From contig JAEUVY010000031.1 of the NCBI GenBank assembly GCA_016786565.1, positions 1 through 64,000 on the forward strand: a DNA stretch of 64,000 nt, written 5' to 3'. The first letter of the stretch is position 1. Each line of letters starts with the position of its first letter. Position numbers and translations under genes: made by a program. The notes beneath the pieces were generated by a model. It worked only from the letters and a program-made list of their open reading frames with translations. It made no database searches and was not told the DNA's origin. The DNA comes from Flavipsychrobacter sp. Lineage in GTDB: Bacteria; Bacteroidota; Bacteroidia; Chitinophagales; Chitinophagaceae. Below, in pieces: positions 9,001-17,134 of the stretch.

Positions 9001-10235
9001 TATGCGTGTGTTGCTGACGCGTTGCCATTGCATGACCCGTCCTGATTGTTATTAAATGTATGAGAGGATCCGAACTGGTGGCCCATTTCGTGACAGACGT
9101 AATCAATATCAAATGCATCGCCCACCGGAGATGAAGAGCCCGTTACGCCACGTGCTTTCTGAGTGTTGTTACAAACAACGCCGAGGCCGGCAAGACCTCC
9201 TGCGCCGGTTGTAAAAACGTGCCCGATATCATAGTTGGCGTTGCCGATACGCGTGTCAACGGTTGTTTGATTGGTTGAGATACAAGCACCTGCGTTTGTA
9301 TTGATACCATTAAATGGATCTGCTCCGTTAGAACTTCCGGTTGCTGTTGGCCAGATGATGAGGTTTTCGTTGGCCACGAAGTTGAGTTGTACTGCTATCT
9401 CGCGATTATAAACTCCGTTCACGCGGTTCATGCTGGTGGTCATTGCGCTGAAGCACTGACCTATTGTAGGTGAACCAAGGCCTGTTGCAGCCTGACAATA
9501 GAAGTTGTTGGCCGATAGTGCGAGGCGGTAAGTGCGGATGTTGGCGCCATTCACGGTAAGCGCCATTGGCGTTGCCGGTGTTGGTTCCAATGCTCCGGTT
9601 GCAGAGGTGCCTGACGGATCGTAGATCTTCAGTTTGCCCAGATTGGTTGGTGGGAGCAGCGTTTTCAGCGATTCCATTTGTGCGCCAGCAGGGGCTGCCT
9701 GACCTTGTGATGTGATCTCGCACAACATACGATGTGCCACCGGGCGGTCTTCATTGCGTTTGTCGTGAACAATGTAGTAGCCGTCATTCAGGTTGTCGTA
9801 TGGATCAACAAAAGAAACCGACTCCCCGTTGAATATAGCGGCATGGAAGCCGAATTCTGTGAAGTCGAGCTTTGCTGTGACACGTTTGTCGTTCACTGCT
9901 TCCGCGGTGAAGGTGCGGATGTCGGGGTATTGTGCGGCAAGGCTTGCCGGCATCATTGGTGTTTCCCACACTCTGAATTCACGAAAAGAACCATCGGGCA
10001 TTGGCAGCGACATCACCTGCGCATCGGTGTAAGACTGAGGCAAAGCCCACATTTGCGCTTTCAATGCCGACACATTTACCTGATACACAAGGTATTCAGA
10101 CGGAGGCATACGAAGCAGGCTTTTGGATGGTGCCTGGCTTAGTGGTACGCTTGTCCATGCGGCAGGTGCTTTCGCACTCAGGTCGGCATTGCCGATAAAC
10201 AACGACAATGCGATACATGTAAAGATTTTCTTCAT
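6087..10235 (-). CDS. Secreted reprolysin-like metalloprotease with Ig-like domains, T9SS cargo
   Basis: 1382-residue exported protease. Residues 1-21 are a signal peptide. A propeptide-like region runs to about 200. The catalytic domain (about 230-460) carries the extended zinc motif HEMGHQFGSSH at about 382-392, the metzincin HExxHxxGxxH signature, followed by a candidate Met-turn in SGATIMDYAGIC. A wall of bacterial Ig-like domains follows: at least three copies of a Big2-like unit with the pattern TPGGxWSSxxPAVAT between about 700 and 970, then further Ig-like beta domains to about 1290. The last 80 residues, beginning FTLNPNPNKG, match the type A T9SS sorting domain with its PNP motif and end in a beta-rich tail. 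It is a secreted or surface protease; the natural substrate is unknown. The gene is monocistronic, preceded by a 0.77 kb spacer. Confidence 0.9.
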   Translation of the reverse strand: MKKIFTCIALSLFIGNADLSAKAPAAWTSVPLSQAPSKSLLRMPPSEYLVYQVNVSALKAQMWALPQSYTDAQVMSLPMPDGSFREFRVWETPMMPASLAAQYPDIRTFTAEAVNDKRVTAKLDFTEFGFHAAIFNGESVSFVDPYDNLNDGYYIVHDKRNEDRPVAHRMLCEITSQGQAAPAGAQMESLKTLLPPTNLGKLKIYDPSGTSATGALEPTPATPMALTVNGANIRTYRLALSANNFYCQAATGLGSPTIGQCFSAMTTSMNRVNGVYNREIAVQLNFVANENLIIWPTATGSSNGADPFNGINTNAGACISTNQTTVDTRIGNANYDIGHVFTTGAGGLAGLGVVCNNTQKARGVTGSSSPVGDAFDIDYVCHEMGHQFGSSHTFNNNQDGSCNGNASATHAYEPASGATIMDYAGICNPDNVQANSNPYFSINSLEQIQTYMSGTGGTCPSTTPSGHAPVTVATFTATYNIPYKTPFELRGRTASGSGGDTAITYCWSQYNLGDFGRRLNQTFVSGPIFRSYQPVYTPDRIFPRLSNVLSGVLSNSGEKAPDTARFLTFRQVFRNIQAGYGCIRIPDDSIHINVSSTGSGNGFAGFRVTSQNTTGIVYTGGSTQTVTWNVVGTNLPPVNTPNVDIFMSVDGGVTWAYTVATSVPNTGSASVTIPNPGTATTQARIKVKGSNNIFFNINSNNFTVNPGATTAPITGTFTVCVTGNTTLADATPGGTWTSSTPAVATVGSATGVVTGVSAGTATITYNVVSGAVTAVVTVIATPAPAPITGSGIVCTGTPGTLSNATPGGAWSSTTPAVATIGTSTGVVTGITNGTSTISYTVTNACGTGAATTIVTVSTPTAVAPVTGTLAICNGNSTTLSSTTPGGAWSSASPAVATIGAGTGVVTSVAAGTATMSYTVTNAFGCTSAATATVTVNAAPAATTTPAGSLVLCTGGTAVVNASPTTAGFTYQWQDGGINIPGATSSSYTVSAAGNIRVLVTNTTGCTGTSAVLAVTVSGAGSVVPTVTVSATPGTNICSSVGMVNYSTAITNGGATPGYLWYVNSISTGVTTPTFAYTPANGDVVRCEFTSSLPCAVPAIVADSVTMTVSPTVTPTVGISPAPDDTVCTGQSATYTAVPFGGGTAPAYQWSVNGIAVATGPTYSHTPSNGDVITCQMSSNETCRTTTVVNSAPMTITVQAPVTNTVLISASSASIVAGENVTFVAIAANAGPSATYQWFIDGVAVPGATNITFTTNLLTNGQTVHCKVTTAEPCVLPHTAMSGGFKMTVTTGVWEVTGSGNAFTLNPNPNKGTFVINGKVHTDEAIQINVTNVLGQTVYTRDTKGTNGMLNEQVSLPAGLPKGNYFVIANCKGERVIFRMTLD

Positions 10236-10638
10236 GTTATGGTCCTCTTATTTGGAGTTGAAGTTAGATAAAAGGAATGAGAATATAAAACATATGCACT
10301 TGGGGGCTTGAGGCCGTCAGGGAATAGCAGAATGACCTGGGGTAATTCCGCTCAATCCATTCTTTGATGCTGCTCAGTAAAAGCAGCGGCACGGTGAGTT
10401 CTTGTTTTAGGCATACAGTAGTTCGGGTGTACTGCCAGAGACCAGGGTCGTAGAGGACGGATACACGGCGCCGGCTACGGGGTAGTGTACCGCACAATTT
10501 CTCACAAGTTCGCATTTTTTTATTTCTTCCCACTTTTGCACTAATTCATTGATTATCAATAAAAAGGTGGGAAGTGCCTGCGCAGTTTGCTTCCCACTGC
10601 TTCCCAAAACCTGCGCACTACTTCTCACTTTCTTCCCA

Positions 10639-10658
10639 CCTGCCTGCCGGCAGGCAGG
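10639..10658. repeat. Perfect 20-bp palindrome built on the word CCTGC
   Basis: The sequence consists of CCTGCCTGCC followed by its exact reverse complement. It sits in the non-coding spacer immediately before a second hairpin. Confidence 0.8.
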
Positions 10659-10668
10659 CTTCTGCGCA

Positions 10669-10686
10669 TCCCGAATGCTTTCGGGA
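10669..10686. repeat. Small inverted repeat TCCCGAA-TGCT-TTCGGGA
   Basis: Seven-bp perfect arms with a four-base loop, eleven bases after the 20-bp palindrome. The pair resembles dispersed intergenic palindromes seen in many Bacteroidota genomes (from general knowledge, not searched here). It lacks a T run, so a terminator role is unlikely. Confidence 0.7.
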
Positions 10687-10831
10687 CAAGGGACGAATTG
10701 AAATAAAATCATCATACATCCTTTTTACACACATTTCCTGCAACATCAGGACAAGTTACAACCAGTATGGCAACGGAGCAAAAGGAAAATCTATGATAGT
10801 GCGTTTTGTGTAGTGTGATAGGGTGGAATCA

Positions 10832-10859
10832 GGAATTGGGGATTGGGAATTGGGAGGGG
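10832..10859 (+). repeat. GGAATTGGG-type run with a G-quadruplex motif
   Basis: Four G tracts (GGGG, GGG, GGG, GGGG) separated by ATT, AATT and A occupy 10838-10859. This satisfies the standard G3+N1-7 quadruplex pattern. The same bases form a degenerate tandem of GGAATTGGG-like words. Confidence 0.65.
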
Positions 10860-10953
10860 AGAGAAGCCAGCCTTTGCTAAGAAAACACAGTCCGTCTTTT
10901 CAATTGTTTTGCTTGCTCCTGTGTGAGCGCAAAAAAACAACACATGTACGGGC

Positions 10954-10988
10954 AAAAAAACAGGAGCCCACCGTGTGGCGGGCTCCTG
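10954..10988 (-). terminator. Rho-independent terminator of aconitase
   Basis: Nine-bp perfect arms (10961-10969 with 10980-10988), read on the minus strand, are followed by a run of T (plus-strand A run 10954-10960). It lies 20 bases past the aconitase stop. Confidence 0.85.
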
Positions 10989-11007
10989 AAAGGAAAATCA
11001 ATCGGAA

Positions 11008-13275
11008 TTACTTAGCGGCGAATTCGCTCCTGATTACGTTGAGCGCACCGCCGGCTTTGAACCATTCGATCTGCTGTTCGTTATAAGTATGATTCACTTT
11101 GAACTCTTCTTTGCTGCCGTCTTTGTGGTTCAGTACCACTGTGAGTGGCGTACCCGGCGCGAAAGTAGTTAAACCAACGATGTCGATGCTGTCATCTTCC
11201 TGAATGCGGTCGTAGTCGGCCTTGTCAGCGAAGGTGATTGCCAGCATGCCCTGCTTTTTCAGGTTGGTCTCGTGGATACGAGCGAAGCTCTTAACCAGGA
11301 TCACGTTCACACCCAGGTGACGCGGCTCCATAGCTGCGTGCTCGCGGCTGCTACCTTCACCATAGTTTTCGTCGCCCACAACAATGCTACCAATGCCGGC
11401 GGCTTTGTATGCGCGCTGCACCTTTGGAACTTCGTCGTAGTTGCCGTTCAATTGGTTTTTTACCTTGTTGGTATCCATATTGAACGCGTTTACCGCGCCG
11501 ATGAGCATGTTGTTAGAGATATTATCGAGGTGGCCACGGTATTTCAACCATGGACCCGCCATAGATATATGGTCAGTAGTACACTTGCCGAAAGCCTTGA
11601 TGAGGAGTTTCAGGCCGATGTAGTCTGAACCGCTCCATGGAGTGAATGGTTCCAGCAATTGCAGACGATCGCTTGTAGGGCTAACGATCACCTGAACACC
11701 TGAGCCATCGGCTGCAGGGGCCACATAACCCGGATCTTCTACAGAGAAGCCTTTAGGAGGCATTTCGAAGCCCTGTGGTTCGTCCAGCATTACTTCTTCG
11801 CCATTTTCGTTTTTCAGTTTGTCTTTCAATGGGTTGAATGACAAGCTACCTGATATTGCGAACGCTGTAACGATCTCGGGAGACGCAACAAATGCGTGCG
11901 TAGAAGCCAAGCCGTCATTACGCTTCGCGAAGTTGCGGTTGAATGAAGTAACGATCGTGTTTTTCTTGTTTGGATCGGCTACGTGGCGAGACCATTGGCC
12001 GATGCACGGACCGCACGCATTTGCGAGCACTACACCGCCCATTTTGTCGAAAGTGCCGAGGAATCCGTCACGCTCGATAGTGAAACGTACCATTTCAGAA
12101 CCCGGAGTAATAGTGAATTCGCTCTTGGCTTTCAGTCCTTTATCCATAGCGTTTTTGGCGATGAAGGCAGAACGTGAGATGTCTTCATAAGAAGAGTTGG
12201 TGCAAGAGCCGATGAGTGCCACTTCTACAGCATCAGGCCATCCGTTAGCTTTCACAGCAGCAGCCATTTCGCTGATTGGTGTAGCCAGATCGGGTGTGAA
12301 CGGACCGTTTACGTATGGTTCCAGTTCGCTGAGGTTGATCTCGATGAGCTGATCGTAGTATTTAGCAGGGTCTGCATATACATCAGCATCCGGGCGCAGG
12401 TGTTCTGCAACGCCCCTTGCGAGGTCAGCAACATCTGCACGGTTGGTGCCACGCAGGTAGTCGCCCATTTTTTCGTCATAAGCGAACATAGAGCATGTAG
12501 CACCTATTTCGGCACCCATGTTACATATGGTAGCTTTACCGGTACAGCTAAGGCTTTCAGCGCCTTCGCCAAAGTACTCAACGATCGCTCCGGTACCACC
12601 TTTTACAGTGAGGATACCTGCAACTTTCAGGATAATATCTTTAGCAGATGTCCAGCCGCTCATTTTTCCTGTCAGCTTCACACCTATCAGTTTAGGCATT
12701 TTCAGCTCCCATGGAAGGCCTGCCATCACGTCAACCGCGTCAGCACCACCCACGCCGATAGCGATCATACCCAGACCACCTGCGTTTGGTGTGTGGCTGT
12801 CGGTACCGATCATCATACCGCCGGGGAACGCATAGTTCTCCAACACAACCTGGTGAATGATGCCTGCACCTGCGCGCCAGAATCCGATGCCATACTTATT
12901 AGATATAGACGCGAGGAAGTCGTACACTTCTTTATTTACGTCAACTGCTGTAGCAAGGTCAGCATTGGCACCAACTTTCGCCTGAATGAGGTGATCGCAG
13001 TGAACTGTACTTGGTACAGCCACTTTGTCGCGGCCACATGTTGAGAACTGCAACAACGCCATCTGTGCGGTTGCATCCTGCATGGCTACGCGGTCGGGCG
13101 AGAAGTTAACATAGTCCTTACCACGAGTGTAAGGAGCAGACGGTGTTTCGTACGCGTGGGCGTATAATACCTTTTCTGCAAGTGTCAGGGGGCGGCCCAG
13201 CATAGTGCGGGCGGCGGCTACCTTTCCAGGTAATTGTCCGTAGATCTTACGGATCATTTCAATATCAAATGCCAT
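11008..13275 (-). CDS. acn: Aconitate hydratase
   Basis: 755-residue TCA-cycle enzyme interconverting citrate and isocitrate through a [4Fe-4S] cluster, of the mitochondrial-type aconitase group used by Bacteroidota (shorter than the roughly 890-residue AcnA or 865-residue AcnB of E. coli). The cluster cysteines are in IGSCTNSS (about residue 357) and ACGPCIGQW (about 420 and 423). The active-site regions [14 protein letters not shown] and [17 protein letters not shown], the latter in the mobile C-terminal swivel domain, are intact. It is monocistronic, with its own terminator, and divergent from the large surface-protein gene at 13638. An imperfect -7 box on the minus strand (TAATTTCG, 13315-13308) may drive it. 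Confidence 0.97.
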   Translation of the reverse strand: MAFDIEMIRKIYGQLPGKVAAARTMLGRPLTLAEKVLYAHAYETPSAPYTRGKDYVNFSPDRVAMQDATAQMALLQFSTCGRDKVAVPSTVHCDHLIQAKVGANADLATAVDVNKEVYDFLASISNKYGIGFWRAGAGIIHQVVLENYAFPGGMMIGTDSHTPNAGGLGMIAIGVGGADAVDVMAGLPWELKMPKLIGVKLTGKMSGWTSAKDIILKVAGILTVKGGTGAIVEYFGEGAESLSCTGKATICNMGAEIGATCSMFAYDEKMGDYLRGTNRADVADLARGVAEHLRPDADVYADPAKYYDQLIEINLSELEPYVNGPFTPDLATPISEMAAAVKANGWPDAVEVALIGSCTNSSYEDISRSAFIAKNAMDKGLKAKSEFTITPGSEMVRFTIERDGFLGTFDKMGGVVLANACGPCIGQWSRHVADPNKKNTIVTSFNRNFAKRNDGLASTHAFVASPEIVTAFAISGSLSFNPLKDKLKNENGEEVMLDEPQGFEMPPKGFSVEDPGYVAPAADGSGVQVIVSPTSDRLQLLEPFTPWSGSDYIGLKLLIKAFGKCTTDHISMAGPWLKYRGHLDNISNNMLIGAVNAFNMDTNKVKNQLNGNYDEVPKVQRAYKAAGIGSIVVGDENYGEGSSREHAAMEPRHLGVNVILVKSFARIHETNLKKQGMLAITFADKADYDRIQEDDSIDIVGLTTFAPGTPLTVVLNHKDGSKEEFKVNHTYNEQQIEWFKAGGALNVIRSEFAAK

Positions 13276-13637
13276 ATCAGAGAGTTAAATGCAATTTTAA
13301 GAGGTGGCGAAATTACCGATTCTGAGATAAAAACGGAAATTAAACATGCGAAAATGAAGTACTTTAAGAAAACGGGTTGCATTTAAATTGTGGTTAATGT
13401 AAGTTGGGCCATTCCAATCCGTCCGGTAATTGTTTCTATGTATTATAGATTTCGTCAATTGATGTAGTACTTTACACTATCCGTCGTGTCTTTAATTCGT
13501 CAAAAAACTACCCTTTAGACTTTTTTATTCAGTGAAATAATTTATTTTTACCCGTGGCAAACTGTTTTCGGGAGAAATCCGTCTATATAGTTTGTTATTG
13601 TACGTAACTATTTGAAATTTATCATAGAATTGCTTTT
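13276..13637. other. Divergent intergenic region between aconitase and the first giant surface protein
   Basis: 362 bases, AT-rich, no gene seen. It must contain promoters for both directions, but only approximate matches to TAnnTTTG are visible (TAATTTCG on minus at 13315-13308; a TATAGTTTG-like string on plus near 13586-13594 with the wrong internal spacing). No terminator or strong inverted repeat was noticed. Confidence 0.5.
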
Positions 13638-16600
13638 ATGAAGAGAACACTACCTGTTGTTTTTCGCAGTTTATTATTGATCATAGCCCTGTTTCTGGGT
13701 GGGCAAAAGGCGTTTGCCTCACACATTGTGGGAGCTGACATCTATTATACCTCGGTAGGTGGCTTGCAGTACCGTGTGACCGTGGTGTTGTATGGCGACT
13801 GTAGCCCGGCAAGTTCCGGTGCCTTTGCAGGGTTGCCAACAGCGCGCCCGCAGGTCTGCGTGTACGATGGTGCAACTCTTTGGAATTCATTTGATCTGCG
13901 CATCAAGGCACCGAGTGCCGGAGTTGAGATCACTCCCGTTTGTCCGGATTCACTCTTGTTGACGCAGTGTGTTAACCCCACTAATCCGATCCCGGGTATC
14001 AAAAGGTTTGTCTATGATACCATTATGACCCTACCCAGTACATCTACCAACTGGCGTTTTGTATTTAATGGAAATCTCGGTGCGAGTGGCTCGGCTGGTC
14101 GTGCTGCTACAATAACCAATATCACTGCGCCGGGTACCACAACTTTGCAGGTAGAAGCCACGCTTAATAACACTGTTTACACCAATACATGTGCGAATCT
14201 GACCGTTGTACCTACGCCATTTTTCTGTGTCAATAATCCGATCTGTTACACACCAGGTGCTATTGACCCTGAAGGTGATAGTTTGCGGTTTGATCTGGTG
14301 CCGGCACAAAATGGCACCAATAGCTGTACAATCCCTGCGTCGCCAGTTGGGTATACCACAGGTGTGATGGCTTATGGCACTACTCCAATCTCCGCGACAA
14401 CTCCACTGCGTACCACAACCGGTAGTTATTCATTCAGCACAGTAACGGGACAGGTTTGCTTCAACCCGAACTTTACACAAAGGGCAATAGTTGTATACAA
14501 CATCAGCGAATACCGTGGGGGATTACTTGTTGGGACGTTCCAACGTGAAATGACATTTCTGGTTAGGCCTTGTTTGGTTAATGTACCAACTGCCGGTGCT
14601 GATTCTACGGGTGGCGTACTCGTTGCTGATGGACCTAGGACCTATCATATTTGTGGTAATTCAGGGACATTCTCTTTGACGATGCGTCCGCGACCTGACA
14701 CTACTGTTGTGCCACCGTTGAGTCTTACTTGCTCTGCAACAGGCTTGCCAACCGGTATCACATTTACAGTGCTGGGCAATGGAACTCCGACGCCTACGGT
14801 GATTTTTTCCGGAGATGCGTCTCTGATGTCTCCGGGTGTTTATACTTTCTTCCTGAAGTTGAAAGATAATGCTTGTCCGATCAACGGGGAAAGCGTTATT
14901 GCCTATACCATCACTATTTATCCGGTACCTGCTATAACGGCCACACTTACTGCGCCACTACAGTGTACTACTAATGCAATTGTTACTGCAACGCCGGGCG
15001 GGCAGGGATCGCCGTGGACAATCAAGGTAGTGGACTCTGCGTTGGCACCTCCATTGGATACAGTGGCATCGTACACGACTACCGGGCCTGTATTGGACTC
15101 CAGATATCCCGGAACGTTTTATTATGTCATCTATACGTCGGTATCAACGGAATGTGCACTGTATGATTCTATTCGAATTACAAGGCCGCCACGTTTAGTG
15201 CCTGTTCTTTCTAAGTTTGACCCAAGCTATTGTGGCAAGAATGATGGTGCCATAGTATTGGATGATCTAAATCCGGGAGGTGTGGATACCATTACCTATG
15301 ACAGGGAAGGTATTCCACAGCCGCCTTTGATATTGCCTGTGTCTTCGGCAGGGTCATTGACCATACCTAACCTCAGGTCGGGTACTTACTCCAATATAGT
15401 AGTGCGTTATGGTTACTGTACTTCGTTGCCGGTTGGACCTGTTACACTGGTAGATCCTCCGTTCACACTAAGGGCCGTTTCATCTCAGAATCCTACTAAA
15501 TGTGGTTTCTGCGACGGATGGATAAAGCTGCACGGTCTGCACCCTGACCAATTGGATACAGTGACCTACAATAAGGATGGTGTTCCGCAACCTGCAGTAG
15601 CCTTCTTTGTTACCAGCGACAGTACCATTTATCTGCCGGGGCAGTGTGCCGGTACTTATACGACATTCAACGTGCGCACAGCCGGGAACTGTACGGCTAC
15701 TTTGCTCGATGTAGTTACACTTGTGGCGCCACCGATAAGGGCTGATTTTGATACTGTAGTAAGCCGTGGCTGTAAGGGTGACACACTTAAACTGGTAAAT
15801 CTATCGGTGCCTGCATCAGACCTTACTTATCAATGGGATTTCGGTGATGGCGGTACTTCAACAGAGATCAATCCGGTCCACGTGTACACCAACACGGCCG
15901 GTACCAGCTATCTGGTCAAATTGACTGCGACCAACACGAAATGTATTGATGACACCAGTCGCTTGCTGAATCTGAATCACTTCCTGAAAGCAGGATTTAC
16001 CCAGAGTCCGACTACGTTCGTGTGTCAGATAGATCCGGTGACGTTTACCAATACGTCGACGGGTACCAATCCGGATTATCAATGGTTCTTCGGTGACGGA
16101 GCATCAGCAACTACCACCGATGTGACGCACACCTATACGAATGTGGGTACTTTCTCTACCATGTTGGTGGCGCACAATAATACATTGGGCCTGCACTGCT
16201 ACGATACTGTAAGGCGTCCGATAGTTGTGGACTCAAACAGCGCACTCTCGCTGAGTGTATCGGGTGAGTCAACTGCACTGTGCCGTGGCCAGGCGGTGAC
16301 TGTTACCGCGAACTACACGACCAGTGGCGAAGTGAGCAACGGCTGGACACTGAGCGATGGTTTTGCAATGAACAATATCAATCCGCTGACCCATGCATTT
16401 GAAGGGTCCGGTGCGGTTACCATTAACTTTAAGGCTAATTTCAGGGCTTGTCCGGAGAAAAACGCATCAGTGAAACTGAATGTGTATGATGTGCCGGGTC
16501 TGTACCTGGGGGCTGATACGGCGATGTGTCCGGGTAGTAATCCGATTGTGCTCACTGATGATCGCAACATGGGAAATCCGAAGGCGCGCTGGCGTTGGAG

Positions 16601-17000
16601 CACGGACGAGACCAATCGTTCTCCGAAGCTGACTGTGAGCAAGCCGGGTACGTACATTGCTACTATCACTGTAGATGGTTGCTCGTCTACCGATACGATC
16701 GTTGTTCGTAAAGATTGTTATGTTGATGTGCCGAACGTTTTCACGCCTAATGGCGATGGAGTTAATGATTATTTCTTCCCTCGTGGTATTCTGACAAAGG
16801 GTGTGACATCATTCCATATGTCTATCTTCAACAGGTGGGGACAGCTGATCTATGAAACGTCTAAGACCGAAGGTCAGGGATGGGACGGCGCTATGAACGG
16901 CGAACCACAGCCGCAGGGAGTTTATGTTTACTCGATCGATGTGTCTTTCAAAGACGGCATGATAGAGAAACATCAAGGAAACGTAACACTCTTAAAATAA
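13638..17000 (+). CDS. Giant secreted protein, two 91-residue repeats, PKD domains, T9SS type B sorting domain
   Basis: 1120-residue exported protein. A signal peptide occupies about residues 1-27 (ends KAFAS). The N-terminal 300 residues share a pattern with the neighbouring 17135 protein (ADIYYTSVGGLQYRVTVVLYGDC; ITPVCPDSLLLTQC). Two copies of a cysteine-patterned repeat lie at about 524-700. They are followed by two clear PKD domains (YQWDFGDG about 735; YQWFFGDG about 815), a degenerate third one and the C-terminal gliding motility-associated domain (CHU_C type). That domain begins VPNVFTPNGDGVNDYF, passes through FNRWGQLIYET and ends GNVTLLK, which marks type B T9SS export. A surface adhesin or matrix role is likely but not shown. 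Its downstream terminator makes it monocistronic. Confidence 0.9.
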   Translation: MKRTLPVVFRSLLLIIALFLGGQKAFASHIVGADIYYTSVGGLQYRVTVVLYGDCSPASSGAFAGLPTARPQVCVYDGATLWNSFDLRIKAPSAGVEITPVCPDSLLLTQCVNPTNPIPGIKRFVYDTIMTLPSTSTNWRFVFNGNLGASGSAGRAATITNITAPGTTTLQVEATLNNTVYTNTCANLTVVPTPFFCVNNPICYTPGAIDPEGDSLRFDLVPAQNGTNSCTIPASPVGYTTGVMAYGTTPISATTPLRTTTGSYSFSTVTGQVCFNPNFTQRAIVVYNISEYRGGLLVGTFQREMTFLVRPCLVNVPTAGADSTGGVLVADGPRTYHICGNSGTFSLTMRPRPDTTVVPPLSLTCSATGLPTGITFTVLGNGTPTPTVIFSGDASLMSPGVYTFFLKLKDNACPINGESVIAYTITIYPVPAITATLTAPLQCTTNAIVTATPGGQGSPWTIKVVDSALAPPLDTVASYTTTGPVLDSRYPGTFYYVIYTSVSTECALYDSIRITRPPRLVPVLSKFDPSYCGKNDGAIVLDDLNPGGVDTITYDREGIPQPPLILPVSSAGSLTIPNLRSGTYSNIVVRYGYCTSLPVGPVTLVDPPFTLRAVSSQNPTKCGFCDGWIKLHGLHPDQLDTVTYNKDGVPQPAVAFFVTSDSTIYLPGQCAGTYTTFNVRTAGNCTATLLDVVTLVAPPIRADFDTVVSRGCKGDTLKLVNLSVPASDLTYQWDFGDGGTSTEINPVHVYTNTAGTSYLVKLTATNTKCIDDTSRLLNLNHFLKAGFTQSPTTFVCQIDPVTFTNTSTGTNPDYQWFFGDGASATTTDVTHTYTNVGTFSTMLVAHNNTLGLHCYDTVRRPIVVDSNSALSLSVSGESTALCRGQAVTVTANYTTSGEVSNGWTLSDGFAMNNINPLTHAFEGSGAVTINFKANFRACPEKNASVKLNVYDVPGLYLGADTAMCPGSNPIVLTDDRNMGNPKARWRWSTDETNRSPKLTVSKPGTYIATITVDGCSSTDTIVVRKDCYVDVPNVFTPNGDGVNDYFFPRGILTKGVTSFHMSIFNRWGQLIYETSKTEGQGWDGAMNGEPQPQGVYVYSIDVSFKDGMIEKHQGNVTLLK
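15207..15737 (+). repeat. Two tandem copies of the 91-residue Cys-patterned repeat
   Basis: Copy 1 begins LSKFDPSYCGKNDG and copy 2 VSSQNPTKCGFCDG. Both share the framework CG..G-I-L-L-PG..DTxxY-G-PQP-I-G-Y and end in VTLV.PP. Copy 1 has two cysteines, copy 2 has four. Confidence 0.85.
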
Positions 17001-17017
17001 AAGAACTGATTGATCCA

Positions 17018-17047
17018 AAGCCGCTTCGTGAACCGAAGCGGCTTTTT
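17018..17047 (+). terminator. Rho-independent terminator after the 13638 gene
   Basis: An 11-12 bp stem (17018-17028 with 17034-17045), loop TGAAC, ends in a run of six T. It separates the two giant surface-protein genes into independent transcripts. Confidence 0.9.
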
Positions 17048-17134
17048 TGCTAAAAAAATAAATTTCACTGATCAGATAACCATACCTAACTTTAGTAACG
17101 AAAACCCTATCTATCACCCTGACACTGATTTTTT

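Larger units (their letters stand above)
10236..11007. other. Repeat-rich 0.77 kb spacer between aconitase and the metalloprotease
   Basis: I see no credible gene; open frames here lack coding character. The spacer contains, in plus-strand order, a GGTGGGAAG/CTTCCCACC inverted pair framing copies of CTTCCCA- and CCTGCGCA-like words (about 10566-10640), two palindromes (10639-10686), a G-rich run (10832-10859) and the aconitase terminator (10954-10988). It must also hold the promoter of the metalloprotease, which I could not locate. Confidence 0.7.
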
